The translations under genes and the position numbers were made by a program. Source: JBEKHT01 sp049511715 (lineage in GTDB: Bacteria > Chloroflexota > Anaerolineae > Anaerolineales > RBG-16-64-43). Taken from it: 64,000 nucleotides of DNA. Numbering within the stretch: the first letter of the stretch is position 1; every line of letters begins with the position of its first letter. Below, piece after piece: positions 45,103 to 54,963 of the stretch. The notes beneath the pieces are model-generated. The model saw nothing but the letters and a program-made list of their open reading frames with translations. It ran no database searches and had not been told where the DNA came from. Where the stretch lies: the NCBI GenBank assembly GCA_049511715.1, contig JBEKXU010000013.1:21687-85686 (forward strand), written 5' to 3'.

Positions 45103-46317
45103 CTATTCGGCGCGCAGTGCTTCGACGGGCTCGAGACGCGCGGCGAGGACGGCCGGATAGAGCGAAGCGACCAGGGTGATGACCAGCGCCGCGATCATGA
45201 GATTGATCGTGTCGCCGGCCGTCAGCAGGGCGTAGAGCCTGTCGCCCAGCAGGAAGCCGGTCGTACCCAAATTGCCGACGTAAAAACCTACCTTTTCGAA
45301 GTAAAGGCACACGAGAAAGCCCAGGACCAATCCGAAAAGAATGCCGCCCACCGCCAACAGGCTCGCTTCCGCGAGAAAGAGAACCATAATCCGCCGCCCC
45401 GTCATCCCAATCGCGGCCAGAATGCCGATCTCCCGCGTCCGTTCGAATACGGCCATGATCAGAGTGTTCACCACAACGGTCGCAGTGACCGCCAGAACGA
45501 TCAGGTACAGGACGAGCATGTATGCATTGGCCAGCTGTTCGGTCTGCAGAGTTAGCGCGTTCATCGTCTGCCAGGTCAGCACCTGATACCCGGGGGCGCG
45601 CAGGGCCGCCGCCACAGCCTGGGCCTGATCTGGGTCCTTCAGGAGGACGAAGATGGTGCTGGCGTGGTTCTGGGTCTGGGTAAACGCCTGGGCCTTCTGG
45701 AGCGGCATCAGCAGCGTGCTCTCGTCATAAGTCGGTGTGTGAGTCGAGAAAATGCCTCGAACGATGAACGTCTGCTGGGCGACATCTCCGTTCGAGGTAT
45801 TGGCGGAGAGATTCACCGTATCCCCGACTCGCAGCCCGAACTTCTGGGCCAACGGCTGCCCGATCAGGATGCCCTCCGTATCTCCCGGAGTCAGTAAGCT
45901 CCCGGCCACCATTCCCCCCGCAAAAGGAGCATTCGCTGCCGATCCCGGGTCGATTCCGATCAGTTGAACCCCGCTGGACAGATTTCCGGCCGCGACGATC
46001 GCGGTGGCAAACAGCCTGGGCGTTGCTGCGCTGACTTGAGGCAGGGTCTCGACCTGCGCCGCCAGCGCATCGGGATTGGCCACCAGATCCTCCCACTTGA
46101 GGCTGCTTTTTGCCTCGACGTAGGAGGCAGCCCGGATTTGCAGATCTCCGCTCACCAGCTTGATGGAAGACTGGATCGAGCCCTGGATTTCCCCTCGCAC
46201 AATGGCAGCCATCAGCATCAGCAGCATCAGTCCCAAGGAGACTGCCAGGGATGACAGAACCGATCGGCGACGGTTTCGGTTGAGATTGCGATAGGCCATG
46301 CGGTAAAGCTGCAACAT
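45103..46317 (-). CDS. FtsX/MacB-type ABC transporter permease
   Basis: A 404-residue permease: one N-terminal span (AYRNLNRNRRRSVLSSLAVS), a large extracytoplasmic MacB_PCD domain (about residues 45-260), then three C-terminal FtsX spans, with FERTREIGILAAIGMTGRRI as the coupling signature. RBS AGAGAGG before the ATG at 46317. Paired with the similar permease at 46347; they probably form a heterodimer. Substrate (lipid, peptide, drug) unknown. Confidence 0.95.
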   Translation of the reverse strand: MLQLYRMAYRNLNRNRRRSVLSSLAVSLGLMLLMLMAAIVRGEIQGSIQSSIKLVSGDLQIRAASYVEAKSSLKWEDLVANPDALAAQVETLPQVSAATPRLFATAIVAAGNLSSGVQLIGIDPGSAANAPFAGGMVAGSLLTPGDTEGILIGQPLAQKFGLRVGDTVNLSANTSNGDVAQQTFIVRGIFSTHTPTYDESTLLMPLQKAQAFTQTQNHASTIFVLLKDPDQAQAVAAALRAPGYQVLTWQTMNALTLQTEQLANAYMLVLYLIVLAVTATVVVNTLIMAVFERTREIGILAAIGMTGRRIMVLFLAEASLLAVGGILFGLVLGFLVCLYFEKVGFYVGNLGTTGFLLGDRLYALLTAGDTINLMIAALVITLVASLYPAVLAARLEPVEALRAE

Positions 46318-46346
46318 TCCAGCCTCTCTTCCGCCTCAGTCCTTGC

Positions 46347-47576
46347 CTAAACCGAGTGCAGCGCGGCCGCGGGCTCGCGGCGCGACGCCTCGCGCGCCGG
46401 GTACAGGGAGGCCAGGATCGCAATCAGCAGGACCGGCAAGCCTCGGCTGAGGATCGAACTCAAAGCCAAGGTCGGGTAGACCCGCCCGCTGATCAGGGCC
46501 ATGTAGTCGGTCATGCCCGCGAATCGGCTGTAGTCGACTCCCACAACCCCGAGGGCGCCGTTCAAGACCAGACCCAGGACGGCCCCCGCCGCCACGCCCA
46601 CGAGACCCAGCATGGCCCCTTCGGTCACGAAGAGAGCCATGATCTGGCCGGGTCGGAGGCCCATGGCGCCCAGCAGCCCAATTTCGCGAGTCCGCTCATA
46701 GACCGCCATCAGCAGAAGATTGAGAACCCCGATCCCCGCAATCAACAGGATGATGACACTGAAGGCGGTCATGGCACCGTTCTTGGCCCCGATGGTTGCC
46801 TGGAGGTCCGGGAAGGCCTGGGCCCAGGATTCAATTTCGTAGCCCGGCAACGCGCGGCTCAGCGAACGGATCACCGGCGGCTCCTCCCCCAGCTTCTTGA
46901 GGGTGACGACGACCTCGGTGGCCTGCCCCGGCAGGCCATACAAGTATTGGGCCTCCCCCAGCGAAATGTATACGGTGTCCTGCTCAATCGATGAAACGCC
47001 GATGCTGTAGATTCCGACTACCGTCATCGTCCGCTGGCGCATCTGATTATGTGTCGAGCGCCCCACTAGCGTAATGCGATCGCCCACCTGGACATCCATG
47101 AGATCGGCGAGGCCCTTCCCGATCAGGATCATGTCCTCATCGCCGGAGGTCAAGTAACGGCCCTGCGTGACGTGCTGCGCGATCACGTCGACGGGTGCCT
47201 CCCGCTCCGGTTCGATCCCGATGATGCTTACGGCAAAGGCTCCCTCGCGGTTGCTGGTCAGTCCTCCCGTGTTGATCCGCCGCGACGCGACTACCACATT
47301 CGGGATCGCTTGGGCCGCCCTTAGCACGGCCTGATCGTCCGGCAGAGGCAGGAGCGGCGTGCTGTCGGGGCTCGCACTATAGCCGGCGGCATGCACGCGT
47401 ATGTTTCCGCCAAGCACCCGGATGGCATTGCCGTAGATAGCCTGCTCAAACCCGGCGATCATGCCGTCGTAGAACATCATCAGCCCCAGGCCCAGGCCCA
47501 GGGCCGCCACCACGATGACCGTCCGACGCCGATGACGCCAAATGTTCCGCCATGCCAGACGTAAATACATCTGCAT
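46347..47576 (-). CDS. FtsX/MacB-type ABC transporter permease
   Basis: A 409-residue permease with the same layout: LRLAWRNIWRHRRRTVIVV as first span, external domain with GIEPEREAPVDVIAQH, and YERTREIGLLGAMGLRPGQI before the last spans. First gene of the operon permease-permease-ATPase-fusion protein. GAGG shortly before the ATG at 47576. The two permeases share family, not close sequence. Confidence 0.95.
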   Translation of the reverse strand: MQMYLRLAWRNIWRHRRRTVIVVAALGLGLGLMMFYDGMIAGFEQAIYGNAIRVLGGNIRVHAAGYSASPDSTPLLPLPDDQAVLRAAQAIPNVVVASRRINTGGLTSNREGAFAVSIIGIEPEREAPVDVIAQHVTQGRYLTSGDEDMILIGKGLADLMDVQVGDRITLVGRSTHNQMRQRTMTVVGIYSIGVSSIEQDTVYISLGEAQYLYGLPGQATEVVVTLKKLGEEPPVIRSLSRALPGYEIESWAQAFPDLQATIGAKNGAMTAFSVIILLIAGIGVLNLLLMAVYERTREIGLLGAMGLRPGQIMALFVTEGAMLGLVGVAAGAVLGLVLNGALGVVGVDYSRFAGMTDYMALISGRVYPTLALSSILSRGLPVLLIAILASLYPAREASRREPAAALHSV

Positions 47577-48166
47577 TTCCGGCCTCTTGTGCGTTGCGCT
47601 TGATAGCTCAGCGGACGCGAGCGACCTCCCTGCACGCCATATCGTACCTCATACATCCCTCCTTGGCACGGTCATCCTTTCCCTCGGGGGCTTCTCAAAG
47701 ATCCGCTCCCGCCAGCCTGGCCACATCGCGAAGAGGACCCCCAAGCCACGGGTCCCGGAGGGACGGAGGTCAATTCTGCCTCCCCTAGCCCCGCACTGCA
47801 ATCGGGTTGGTTGCTCGCCGAATGTCCCTGTTGCTCGGGCCATCTGAAAAGACATGGCACCCAGCGCGCCTTCCCCGAAGCGAGACTCTCTCCATGAGCC
47901 CGCAATGGGCCTGCCGCCGGATGGAGGTATCCAACACAACGATCGCCATTGCATCGGGTTCTGCTTGGGCGAACACAATATGCTACACTCCTTGAGGCTC
48001 CGAGTTCTTGTGGCCACGGTCGGGAGCAGACCCCTGCGGCAACGCCGGCCTTGCCCCAAAAAGGGGCCCCGGATGAGGCCGGGTTCTTGAGGAGGTGACC
48101 TGGTGGGGTTTTTCTATCTCCAGGCGGGTTCGCCGATTTGGCTCTCAGCACCCTAAAGGAGGCTTC
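47577..48166. other. Divergent intergenic stretch
   Basis: About 590 bases between the exporter operon and the PAP2 gene. No promoter of good quality or gene recognised; the right end holds the AGGAGG of the PAP2 gene. Confidence 0.5.
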
Positions 48167-48808
48167 ATGAGAAGCTGGGTGAAACGGCTTTTTGGGGCGG
48201 GCGTTTTCGGAACGGGATGGATCAACGCTTTAATCTGCCTCGCGCTGGTCGTGGCGGTCTATTTCACCAACGAGATCTATGACCTGCTCAATCACGGGCC
48301 GGCCGTAATAAATCTGCGAACCCCCTTGGACGCCGCGCTGCCCGTCGTCCCCATTTTCGTTATTCCTTATGATTCTCTGGTTCCCCTGGTCTATGCTACC
48401 CTCATTATTTTCCTGGTGTTCCGAACTCGGGTCTTCCAGTCCGCGTGCCTGGCCCTTATCTCTGCCTGGCTGGTGAGCTACGGCTTCTATTTCTTCCTGC
48501 AGAGTGAAGTGATCCGCCCCGTCCTGACCGGGACCGACGTGCTGACCCGCATGATCAACAACGTGTACGCTACGGATAATCCCTTCAATGATTTCCCCAG
48601 CCTGCACACCTCCCTCTCGACCGTCCTGGCCATCCACTGGTTCCGCATCGATCGCCGTCTGGGGATCATCCTGGCGGTATGGACCGCCCTCATCGTGGCC
48701 TCGACCGTCCTAATTAAGCAGCACTACGTGGCAGATATTGCGGGAGGCCTGGTGCTTGCCTTCGGGTTCTCTTATCTGTATACAAGACTCCTCCTGCCGA
48801 AATCCTGA
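48167..48808 (+). CDS. PAP2-superfamily membrane phosphatase
   Basis: A 213-residue membrane protein with about six spans, related to phosphatidate/inositol phosphorylceramide-type phosphatases. The PAP2 motifs are FPSLHTS (His) and HYVADIAGG (His and Asp); a SEVIRPV segment stands for the first motif. AAAGGAGG four bases before the ATG at 48167 sets the start; the 24 upstream codons in frame lack support. Probably acts on lipid phosphates on the outer face. Stand-alone gene. Confidence 0.9.
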   Translation: MRSWVKRLFGAGVFGTGWINALICLALVVAVYFTNEIYDLLNHGPAVINLRTPLDAALPVVPIFVIPYDSLVPLVYATLIIFLVFRTRVFQSACLALISAWLVSYGFYFFLQSEVIRPVLTGTDVLTRMINNVYATDNPFNDFPSLHTSLSTVLAIHWFRIDRRLGIILAVWTALIVASTVLIKQHYVADIAGGLVLAFGFSYLYTRLLLPKS

Positions 48809-49269
48809 AACCGGAGGTGCTTCGGACCAAGCGCTCGCGCGGGGATCAGGTTTTCCTGGGAAGGTAACCGATGGGAAGGTTAGTGGGGGACCCGTTGTTC
48901 CCTCGGCACCACTCACTGGGAGGGCCAAGCCATGGGGCGTTCCAACAAGCCTCCCTTGTAGACGACCGCCGGCAAGATCATCACGTTCCCGGGCGAGCGC
49001 CTCACTCGGAAGAAGTTGGGAAGAAAACCGCCCTGTTCAGGCCGGCCTTTTTTGTTCCACCGGCCCGGAGGAGGACCTTTTCGCATGCGTGCTTGCTTTT
49101 CAAGGGTAGCATCGCGCCGGCTGTCGGAACGCGCCGCGAATTCGCGTCGGGGCCGCAGAGTTCAGGGATAAAAGTCCCGGTGCGGATTGCGAAAGAAGGG
49201 CATCGTATTTTGCAAGTCCGGCTCTCCCTTTATCGACCCTGCTTTCGAAAGCCGTAAGTGGTCGTTCGC
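48809..49269. other. Intergenic, no gene recognised
   Basis: About 460 bases. A T-run follows GGCCGGCC near 49050 but without a clear stem. No gene seen. Confidence 0.5.
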
Positions 49270-50343
49270 ATGGCTGACAACAGAAACCAACCACTAGCCG
49301 CCGGATCACGTCCGAGACGCGCTCGCCTGTCCTGCCTAGTCGTCGCCGTCTGGGCGGTCGATCTGGTCGCTCTTGCCCTGTTGGGATTGGCACTGCTCAC
49401 CGGGCGGTTCGGGCCTTTCCCGAAGCCACTGCTCAGCGCCAGCCTTACTCCGCCGGTGAAAAGCTCCGCTACGCCCACGGCCTCAGAGGCGCCTTCGGCC
49501 ACGCCTAGGCCGACAACGGCTGTCCCCTCCCTGACGCCGACCCCGGCCAGCACGCCCACCCTCGAAACGGATCTAGCCCCCTCTCATGCCGAGGTCGTGG
49601 CGCTGGAGGCAGCGCGGACGCCCACCGTTGTGCCCACCCCGATTCCGTTGGTGATCGGTTATTCCGTCGAGGGCCGGCCCCTCCAGATCTTCGTTTTTGG
49701 ATCGGGATCCTACAAGCGACTGATGGTTTTCGGCATCCACGGGGGGAGCGAATGGAACACGATCGCGCTGGCGGACGAGCTGATCCCGTACCTTTCCGCC
49801 CACCCGGAGCTGATCCCGCCCGATAATACCCTGGCCATTCTGGAGGACCTCAATCCCGACGGCGAGGCGCGTGGGCAGAGCGCCGCCGGACGTGGAAATG
49901 CCCACGGGGTGGACCTGAACCGCAACTGGAACGCCTATTGGCAGGCCACTTGGCCGAGTCATGGGTGTTACGACGCAGCTTCCTTGACCGCCGGGGACCA
50001 TCCGTTTTCCGAGCCGGAGACGCTCGCGCTTGAGCGCTACATCGTCAAAGAGCACTTCGACGCCCTCATCAGCTACCACAGCGCGGCCCTGGGCATCTTT
50101 CCAGGCGGCAATCCGCCTTTGCCACGTTCTGTGAATCTCGCCAAGGCAATCGCGGCGGTGAGCACGTATCCTTACCCACCGGTCAAGACGGGATGCCTGA
50201 TCACGGGAGACCTGGCCGACTGGGCTGCCCTGGATGGGCTCGCGGCGGTCGACCTCGAACTCACCGACCATGTCGACACAGACTTCGCCATAAACCTCAA
50301 AGTCCTGGCTGCGCTGCTGGCGTGGCGACGGGATGGCATTTGA
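49270..50343 (+). CDS. M14-type zinc carboxypeptidase-like protein
   Basis: A 357-residue secreted or anchored protein. A basic start and one span (about residues 22-46), then a Ser/Thr/Pro-rich stalk (about 65-125, TPTPAS-type), then the peptidase domain. VFGIHGGSEWNT supplies the zinc ligands His157 and Glu161 in the HGGxE form seen in this branch of M14; NAHGVDLNRNW is a strong family signature, SYHSA the third ligand and VDLELTDH the catalytic Glu. It may trim peptidoglycan or peptides outside the cell. ATG 49270 has no strong ribosome site; GTG 49258 is possible. Confidence 0.88.
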   Translation: MADNRNQPLAAGSRPRRARLSCLVVAVWAVDLVALALLGLALLTGRFGPFPKPLLSASLTPPVKSSATPTASEAPSATPRPTTAVPSLTPTPASTPTLETDLAPSHAEVVALEAARTPTVVPTPIPLVIGYSVEGRPLQIFVFGSGSYKRLMVFGIHGGSEWNTIALADELIPYLSAHPELIPPDNTLAILEDLNPDGEARGQSAAGRGNAHGVDLNRNWNAYWQATWPSHGCYDAASLTAGDHPFSEPETLALERYIVKEHFDALISYHSAALGIFPGGNPPLPRSVNLAKAIAAVSTYPYPPVKTGCLITGDLADWAALDGLAAVDLELTDHVDTDFAINLKVLAALLAWRRDGI

Positions 50344-50519
50344 CCGCAGGGGCCCAGCAGATGCCAGGCGAGCACAATTTGTCGGGACAGATTCCTGCGG
50401 GTGACCCGACCTTCACCGCCCTCGTCGACGGCAAGCCCTTCCACGGTTAGCGGCCAGCTGATCCACCTGCGGTCGAAGCCTCCGACCAGAAACATGCTGC
50501 GACGAGTCTGTCGGAAGGC

Positions 50520-51413
50520 TCAGGGCTTGCCGAACGCGGCCAGATGCTCCTCGAGCAGTTTATTTTCCCGCACGATCAGGGCCGACAGGAGGCGGCCGGA
50601 TACGCTTTCCGACCGCAGGGTCTCAACCGAAACGGGGGGAGCCAGAGACAGGCGCGGGGAGAGGTACAGGCTGCCGGGAAGAAACATCTGCTGAAGCACT
50701 TGACCAAATTCGACCAGGCGCCTCTTGTCAATGGGCTGGCGGCGCAGCCAGGTGAGGGGGCTGCGAGCCCAGGCCAGGGAAACCACGTGGCTGACAACAG
50801 ACAGCAGGACGCGCGTATTGGGGGCGAGGCTCAAGAAGAGGTCCACGCTGCGGGACCACCCCTCAAGGCTCTGGGAGGCCCCCTCGGAAACGGCAGGGTC
50901 GGGGTCGATCAGGCCGGTGCCTTGCAGCAGGACGACTCCCCGACCCCGCAGGTGGCGCACGGCATCGCGCGCGCGCGTCATGCGCGCATAGGGGTCGGAG
51001 TCGACGAAGAAGAAGTGACGGCAGGCGTTGGGGAGAGCCATGAGAAACGGGATGTTCGTGGCGAAGATCCGCAGATCATTGCGCTTCATCTGAGAGGCCA
51101 CGACCAGCATGTCGTAGGTCCCGGGATGGTTGGAGACGACCAAGAGCGGGCCCTCGGGAGGAATGTTCTCTGTTCCTCGAACCCTTATGTTCTGGCACCA
51201 ATTCGAGAGAGCCCACTGGGCTGCGTTGGGAAAGCCATCGTCCCTGCATAGACGATCAAAGGTCAGGCCAATCGTGGAAAACCGATCCGTTGCCAGAGAA
51301 AACAACGGTGCGAACGCGCGCCGGGCCCAACCGTGTTCCGGTAGGCCCAGGGCCTTGAAGACCTCCCCGACCAATGAAGCGCTGAGGACCTTGGCTTCCG
51401 GGTCCATCTCCAT
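50520..51413 (-). CDS. PlsC-like lysophospholipid acyltransferase family protein
   Basis: A 297-residue protein. NHPGTYD (His96 to Asp101) is the HX4D active site of glycerophospholipid acyltransferases; GTENIPPEGPLLVVS precedes it as usual, and VLLQGTGLIDPD takes the place of the EGTR motif, without the usual Arg-Ser. The N-terminal 75 residues are family-specific. The substrate is unclear; it could acylate a lysolipid or another alcohol. GAGAGAG lies before the ATG at 51413. It is convergent with the carboxypeptidase gene. Confidence 0.85.
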   Translation of the reverse strand: MEMDPEAKVLSASLVGEVFKALGLPEHGWARRAFAPLFSLATDRFSTIGLTFDRLCRDDGFPNAAQWALSNWCQNIRVRGTENIPPEGPLLVVSNHPGTYDMLVVASQMKRNDLRIFATNIPFLMALPNACRHFFFVDSDPYARMTRARDAVRHLRGRGVVLLQGTGLIDPDPAVSEGASQSLEGWSRSVDLFLSLAPNTRVLLSVVSHVVSLAWARSPLTWLRRQPIDKRRLVEFGQVLQQMFLPGSLYLSPRLSLAPPVSVETLRSESVSGRLLSALIVRENKLLEEHLAAFGKP

Positions 51414-51907
51414 GGTTGAGCTCTCTCAGGGACTAGGGGATCCCCCCGCTGAGGTCGTGGAACAAGTCTTGCCCGCAAGCGGCAAGGACTCTCCGCTCGG
51501 CTTGCTCCGTGCGCAGGCTTCCGATAATGACCGCACGCGAGTCATCCCGCCAAGCCCGCTCCAAGTGAAGTCTACCGCACGGCTGGAAAATGGGGCCGCA
51601 TCCAGGGCCCCCCATAGGCACCGCCCATGTCTCCCCTCTCGCAGCCCTTTCCCAGGACTCCCGCATGATATGATCTTTTCGGGGTCCTGTCGATGGCGCG
51701 TGGTATTCCTCGCACCAGCGGGCTGGGCCCTTCGTCAAGAAGCTCAGCCTGCTAAGGAATCGGCGCCTTACGAGGAGTGAGGCATTGCCAGTGCCGCGGG
51801 CGGAGGAAACTGGAGGCGCCGTCTGGCAATGGGTCCGGAATCCAGCCCCTCCTCCGTTCTTGGAGCCCCTCAGGATGCCCGTGCAGCGCTGGAAAGTGGG
51901 GTGACTC
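51414..51907. other. Divergent intergenic stretch
   Basis: About 490 bases between the acyltransferase and xdhC genes; no gene or clear promoter recognised. Confidence 0.5.
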
Positions 51908-53017
51908 GTGAGAGACGTCCTGGCCGATATCCTTCGATGGAATTCTCAGGGGGAGGCGGTGGCTCTGGCCACAGTCGTGCGCACCTGGGGGTCCTCCCCG
52001 CGCATCCCGGGTTCAAAAATGGCGGTCAGCCGCTCCGGGGAAATGGCCGGCTCGGTGAGTGCCGGCTGCGTGGAGGGCGCCGTGGTCGAGGAATCGCTGG
52101 GGGTACTGAAGACGGGTCGCCCCAGGTCGGTCCACTACGGTGTTTCCGACGACGCTGCGCTCGAGGTCGGTCTCGCTTGCGGCGGGGAAATGGACATCTT
52201 CATTGAGCCGCTCGCCCCTCTGCTCCGTCCGGGTCCCGAAGGCGGACCGAGCGCATTCGATCTCCTCCGGTCCTCCCTGGAGAAGGGGTCACCCCTCGTG
52301 CGGGCCACGATCATCCGGGGCCCTTCGGAGCTGCTCGGGCAGACCCTCCTGGTTCCTCAGGATGGCTCAGTCGCTGGGTCTCTGGCGGCGGAGCTGCTCC
52401 CCCAGGTCTTGCGGGAGGCGCAGGCCGCCCTGGCTGTCGCCGGCACCCAGATCCACGACTATCCCTCCGGCACTGAGATCTTCTTCGAAACCCAGCTGCC
52501 GCCGCCGACTCTTATCGTCGTGGGGGCTGCGCACGTCGGAATGGAGGTGGCCAAGATTGGGAAACTGCTTGGCTTCCGCCTGGTCATCGTCGACCCTCGA
52601 CGCGCGTTTGGGACCTCCGACCGGTTTCCGCAGGCGGACCAAGTCACTAACTTGTGGCCGGACAAAGCCTTGCTGGCGATCGGGCTGACCCCCTCCACCG
52701 CGGTCGTCGTCTTGTCTCACGACCCAAAGATTGACGATCCGGCACTTTTGGTTGCGCTGCGCAGCGATGCTTTCTACGTGGGCGCGCTGGGCAGCGAGCG
52801 GACCCAGAGGCTTAGGCGCGAGCGGCTGCTGGCACAGGGAATCGCCCCGGCCCAACTGGCGCGCATGCGTGCGCCGATCGGACTGGCCCTGGGGGGCCGC
52901 GCGCCCGAGGAGATCGCACTCAGCATCTTGGCCGAGATTGTCGCCGTGCGTTCCGGCTCCGCGCTCGCTAGGCGCGACCAACCGCAGGGCTCTCCGAGCG
53001 ACCCGGCGGTCCCCTGA
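51908..53017 (+). CDS. XdhC/CoxI-family protein
   Basis: A 369-residue maturation factor for molybdenum hydroxylases. The N-terminal XdhC_CoxI domain is seen in ATVVRTWGSSPRIPGSKMAV and GSVSAGCVEGAVVEE (residues about 20-62), and the C-terminal Rossmann domain in LIVVGAAHVGMEVAKIGKLL (about 200-225) and VVVLSHDPKIDDPAL, GALGSERTQRLRRERL. XdhC proteins load sulphurated molybdenum cofactor into xanthine dehydrogenase or CO dehydrogenase. No such oxidoreductase gene lies within the window. Start GTG 51908. Confidence 0.95.
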   Translation: MRDVLADILRWNSQGEAVALATVVRTWGSSPRIPGSKMAVSRSGEMAGSVSAGCVEGAVVEESLGVLKTGRPRSVHYGVSDDAALEVGLACGGEMDIFIEPLAPLLRPGPEGGPSAFDLLRSSLEKGSPLVRATIIRGPSELLGQTLLVPQDGSVAGSLAAELLPQVLREAQAALAVAGTQIHDYPSGTEIFFETQLPPPTLIVVGAAHVGMEVAKIGKLLGFRLVIVDPRRAFGTSDRFPQADQVTNLWPDKALLAIGLTPSTAVVVLSHDPKIDDPALLVALRSDAFYVGALGSERTQRLRRERLLAQGIAPAQLARMRAPIGLALGGRAPEEIALSILAEIVAVRSGSALARRDQPQGSPSDPAVP

Positions 53018-53522
53018 GAACTCGTCGGGCACCCCGCGAGGGCTCCCGAGCAGCTTTGGTTGCACCAAGGAATCCGACTTTCCAGCCCCTGGGGATTTCC
53101 ATTTGGCCAGAGTTGACCGAGTCGGTGGCACCGAGGGTTGCCTGGAGCCGGCAGGAACTTCCGATTGAAGCCCAAACCGAATGGGCTCGAGGTTGAAAGC
53201 CCTGGCCTCGCCCGAGGCGAATGCCTCCTCCTGCGGATCGGCAAGCCCAGCGGGCAAATCTTCTCCTCGCAGAATCGCTGATCCCTGCAAGGGTTGTTGA
53301 CCAGAAAATGCAAATCCTCGCAAAGCCTGCGGTCTCCTGAATAAAGGGAAGGGGTTCGGCCCGCGGTCGACCGCCAAACCAATTTGCAAGGACCTCCAAG
53401 ACCTCGATTCTGGGCGCCACCGCCAGCCGGTTGGGTGAGGCGGCAGCCTGAGCCTCCTCATCGTGCCAGAGGGGACCGGCTGGATCCGGTTCAGGGCCGC
53501 AGGCGTCAGACGCCCAAGGCTT
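53018..53522. other. Intergenic, no gene recognised
   Basis: About 500 bases between convergent genes; no T-rich hairpin or gene seen. Confidence 0.5.
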
Positions 53523-54290
53523 CTATATTCTCTTGGCTTCCCTCGGTCTCAATGGGAAGAGCCCAAGGACCAGAGTCACAACTACCAGGACAGCGGTAAT
53601 TCCCGCCGCATTGGCCACCAGCGCCACCGCAGATTGCTGGACGACGATTCCTGCGAGCGCCCAAACGATGACAAGAGTAAAGGCCACATCTCGGCGGACC
53701 AGGTTCATCCAGGAGGCGATTGCGAAGACCGCGATCAGCATGATCAGCATCCAAGCTTCAGGAGTGATCCCGAAACCGTTCCACTGGAGGGACCACAGCA
53801 CGTCAGAAACATTCGCGATCGTCGCCACCGTGATCCAGCCCAAATAGAGGCTGAAGGGGATTCGCACGGCCCAGGTCTCGCCGGCCGAGGGAGCAGTTTG
53901 GCCTCTGCGCAGACCCAGGTAAGTGATCAGCAGCGTGGCCAGCAAGACCAGCATCGCAACCAGGGTGAGAGGAAACAGCTCATAATGCCAGAAAAAAATC
54001 CAAGCGATATTGGCCAGCCCACCCAGGGAAATCCACCAGCCCGTCGCCCGCAACCGCGGGTTTTCCCGCTGAGACGGCAGGGCCTGGTAGGCGGCGTAGG
54101 CGATCAAGCCGATGTAGATCAGACCCCAGATCGAAAATACATATCCTGCCGGCACAAAGTAGATATGGAAGGAGTTAGAAATGGCCGCCGTGTTCAGCCC
54201 GTTGATGGGCAGGGCGTCCGCCAGGATGTTGACCACGATCGTGGCCAGGACCGTGACGGCAACCACCGCTTGCCGAGAGACATCTTTCAT
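53523..54290 (-). CDS. TspO/MBR-related Trp-rich membrane protein
   Basis: A 255-residue membrane protein with about eight spans, the extended TspO/MBR-like form. FHIYFVPAGYVFSIWGLIYI is the hallmark first block, followed by LANIAWIFFWHYELFPL and RIPFSLYLGWITVATIANV, with a high Trp content. TspO proteins bind porphyrins or other hydrophobic ligands and respond to stress; this long form has no assigned ligand. GAGGAGGT before the ATG at 54290 sets the start. Confidence 0.9.
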   Translation of the reverse strand: MKDVSRQAVVAVTVLATIVVNILADALPINGLNTAAISNSFHIYFVPAGYVFSIWGLIYIGLIAYAAYQALPSQRENPRLRATGWWISLGGLANIAWIFFWHYELFPLTLVAMLVLLATLLITYLGLRRGQTAPSAGETWAVRIPFSLYLGWITVATIANVSDVLWSLQWNGFGITPEAWMLIMLIAVFAIASWMNLVRRDVAFTLVIVWALAGIVVQQSAVALVANAAGITAVLVVVTLVLGLFPLRPREAKRI

Positions 54291-54963
54291 CTTGACCTCC
54301 TCTTTTCGCGACGTTTTCCCGGGTGGCGACATGCGTTGGATACGACCGGGAGCGGACCGCAGAAGGGTTGCCGCCGGACCTCGTTCCTTGCGCGTCCGGG
54401 GCAGAGCCGGGCACCCAGGCCCGAGTCGAAGCGAGCTCCGTCTGGCAGAAAGCCATATTCGGGAGCCCGTGGAGGAAAGCGTGCATGAACTGGCCTAGGC
54501 CCTCGCGCCTGCCAGCGCGAACGCCAGCCCCTCTGCGCCAATACCAAGCCGGCGAAGTCATTCTTTCCCGCTTGAGCCTTCAGAGATCCCCCCTCCGAAC
54601 TGGGGCTGGATGGCCAATGGACCCGGAAGGCCCGCGTCCGGCACTGACTCCGGTTCCTCTGGATCATAAGCGACCCCCCGATCCGTCGCCAGCGGTGCTG
54701 GCCCCGGCGGTCTTGAAGACCCAGCGCATAACCCGGGCGGCCAGCCACGCACCGTTGCCTTGGCCGAGGATTTTGCTCGGAACGCGGCCACTCCCCGCTG
54801 CCGGCCGTCGGCCCTTTATCACGATCCGGGAACCCTTCCCGGGTCACCTTGGCAATCTCGCAAGCGGTGCCGTCTCACCGAGACGTCCAGCGGAGAAGTA
54901 GCAGTGTGCCCCCGTCAGCCACGCAAGGATGAGGGCTACGGTCCGAGAATTTTCGGTGCGAGG
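54291..54963. other. Intergenic, no gene recognised
   Basis: About 670 bases between two leftward genes. GC-rich, several small inverted repeats, no gene or clear terminator. Confidence 0.5.
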
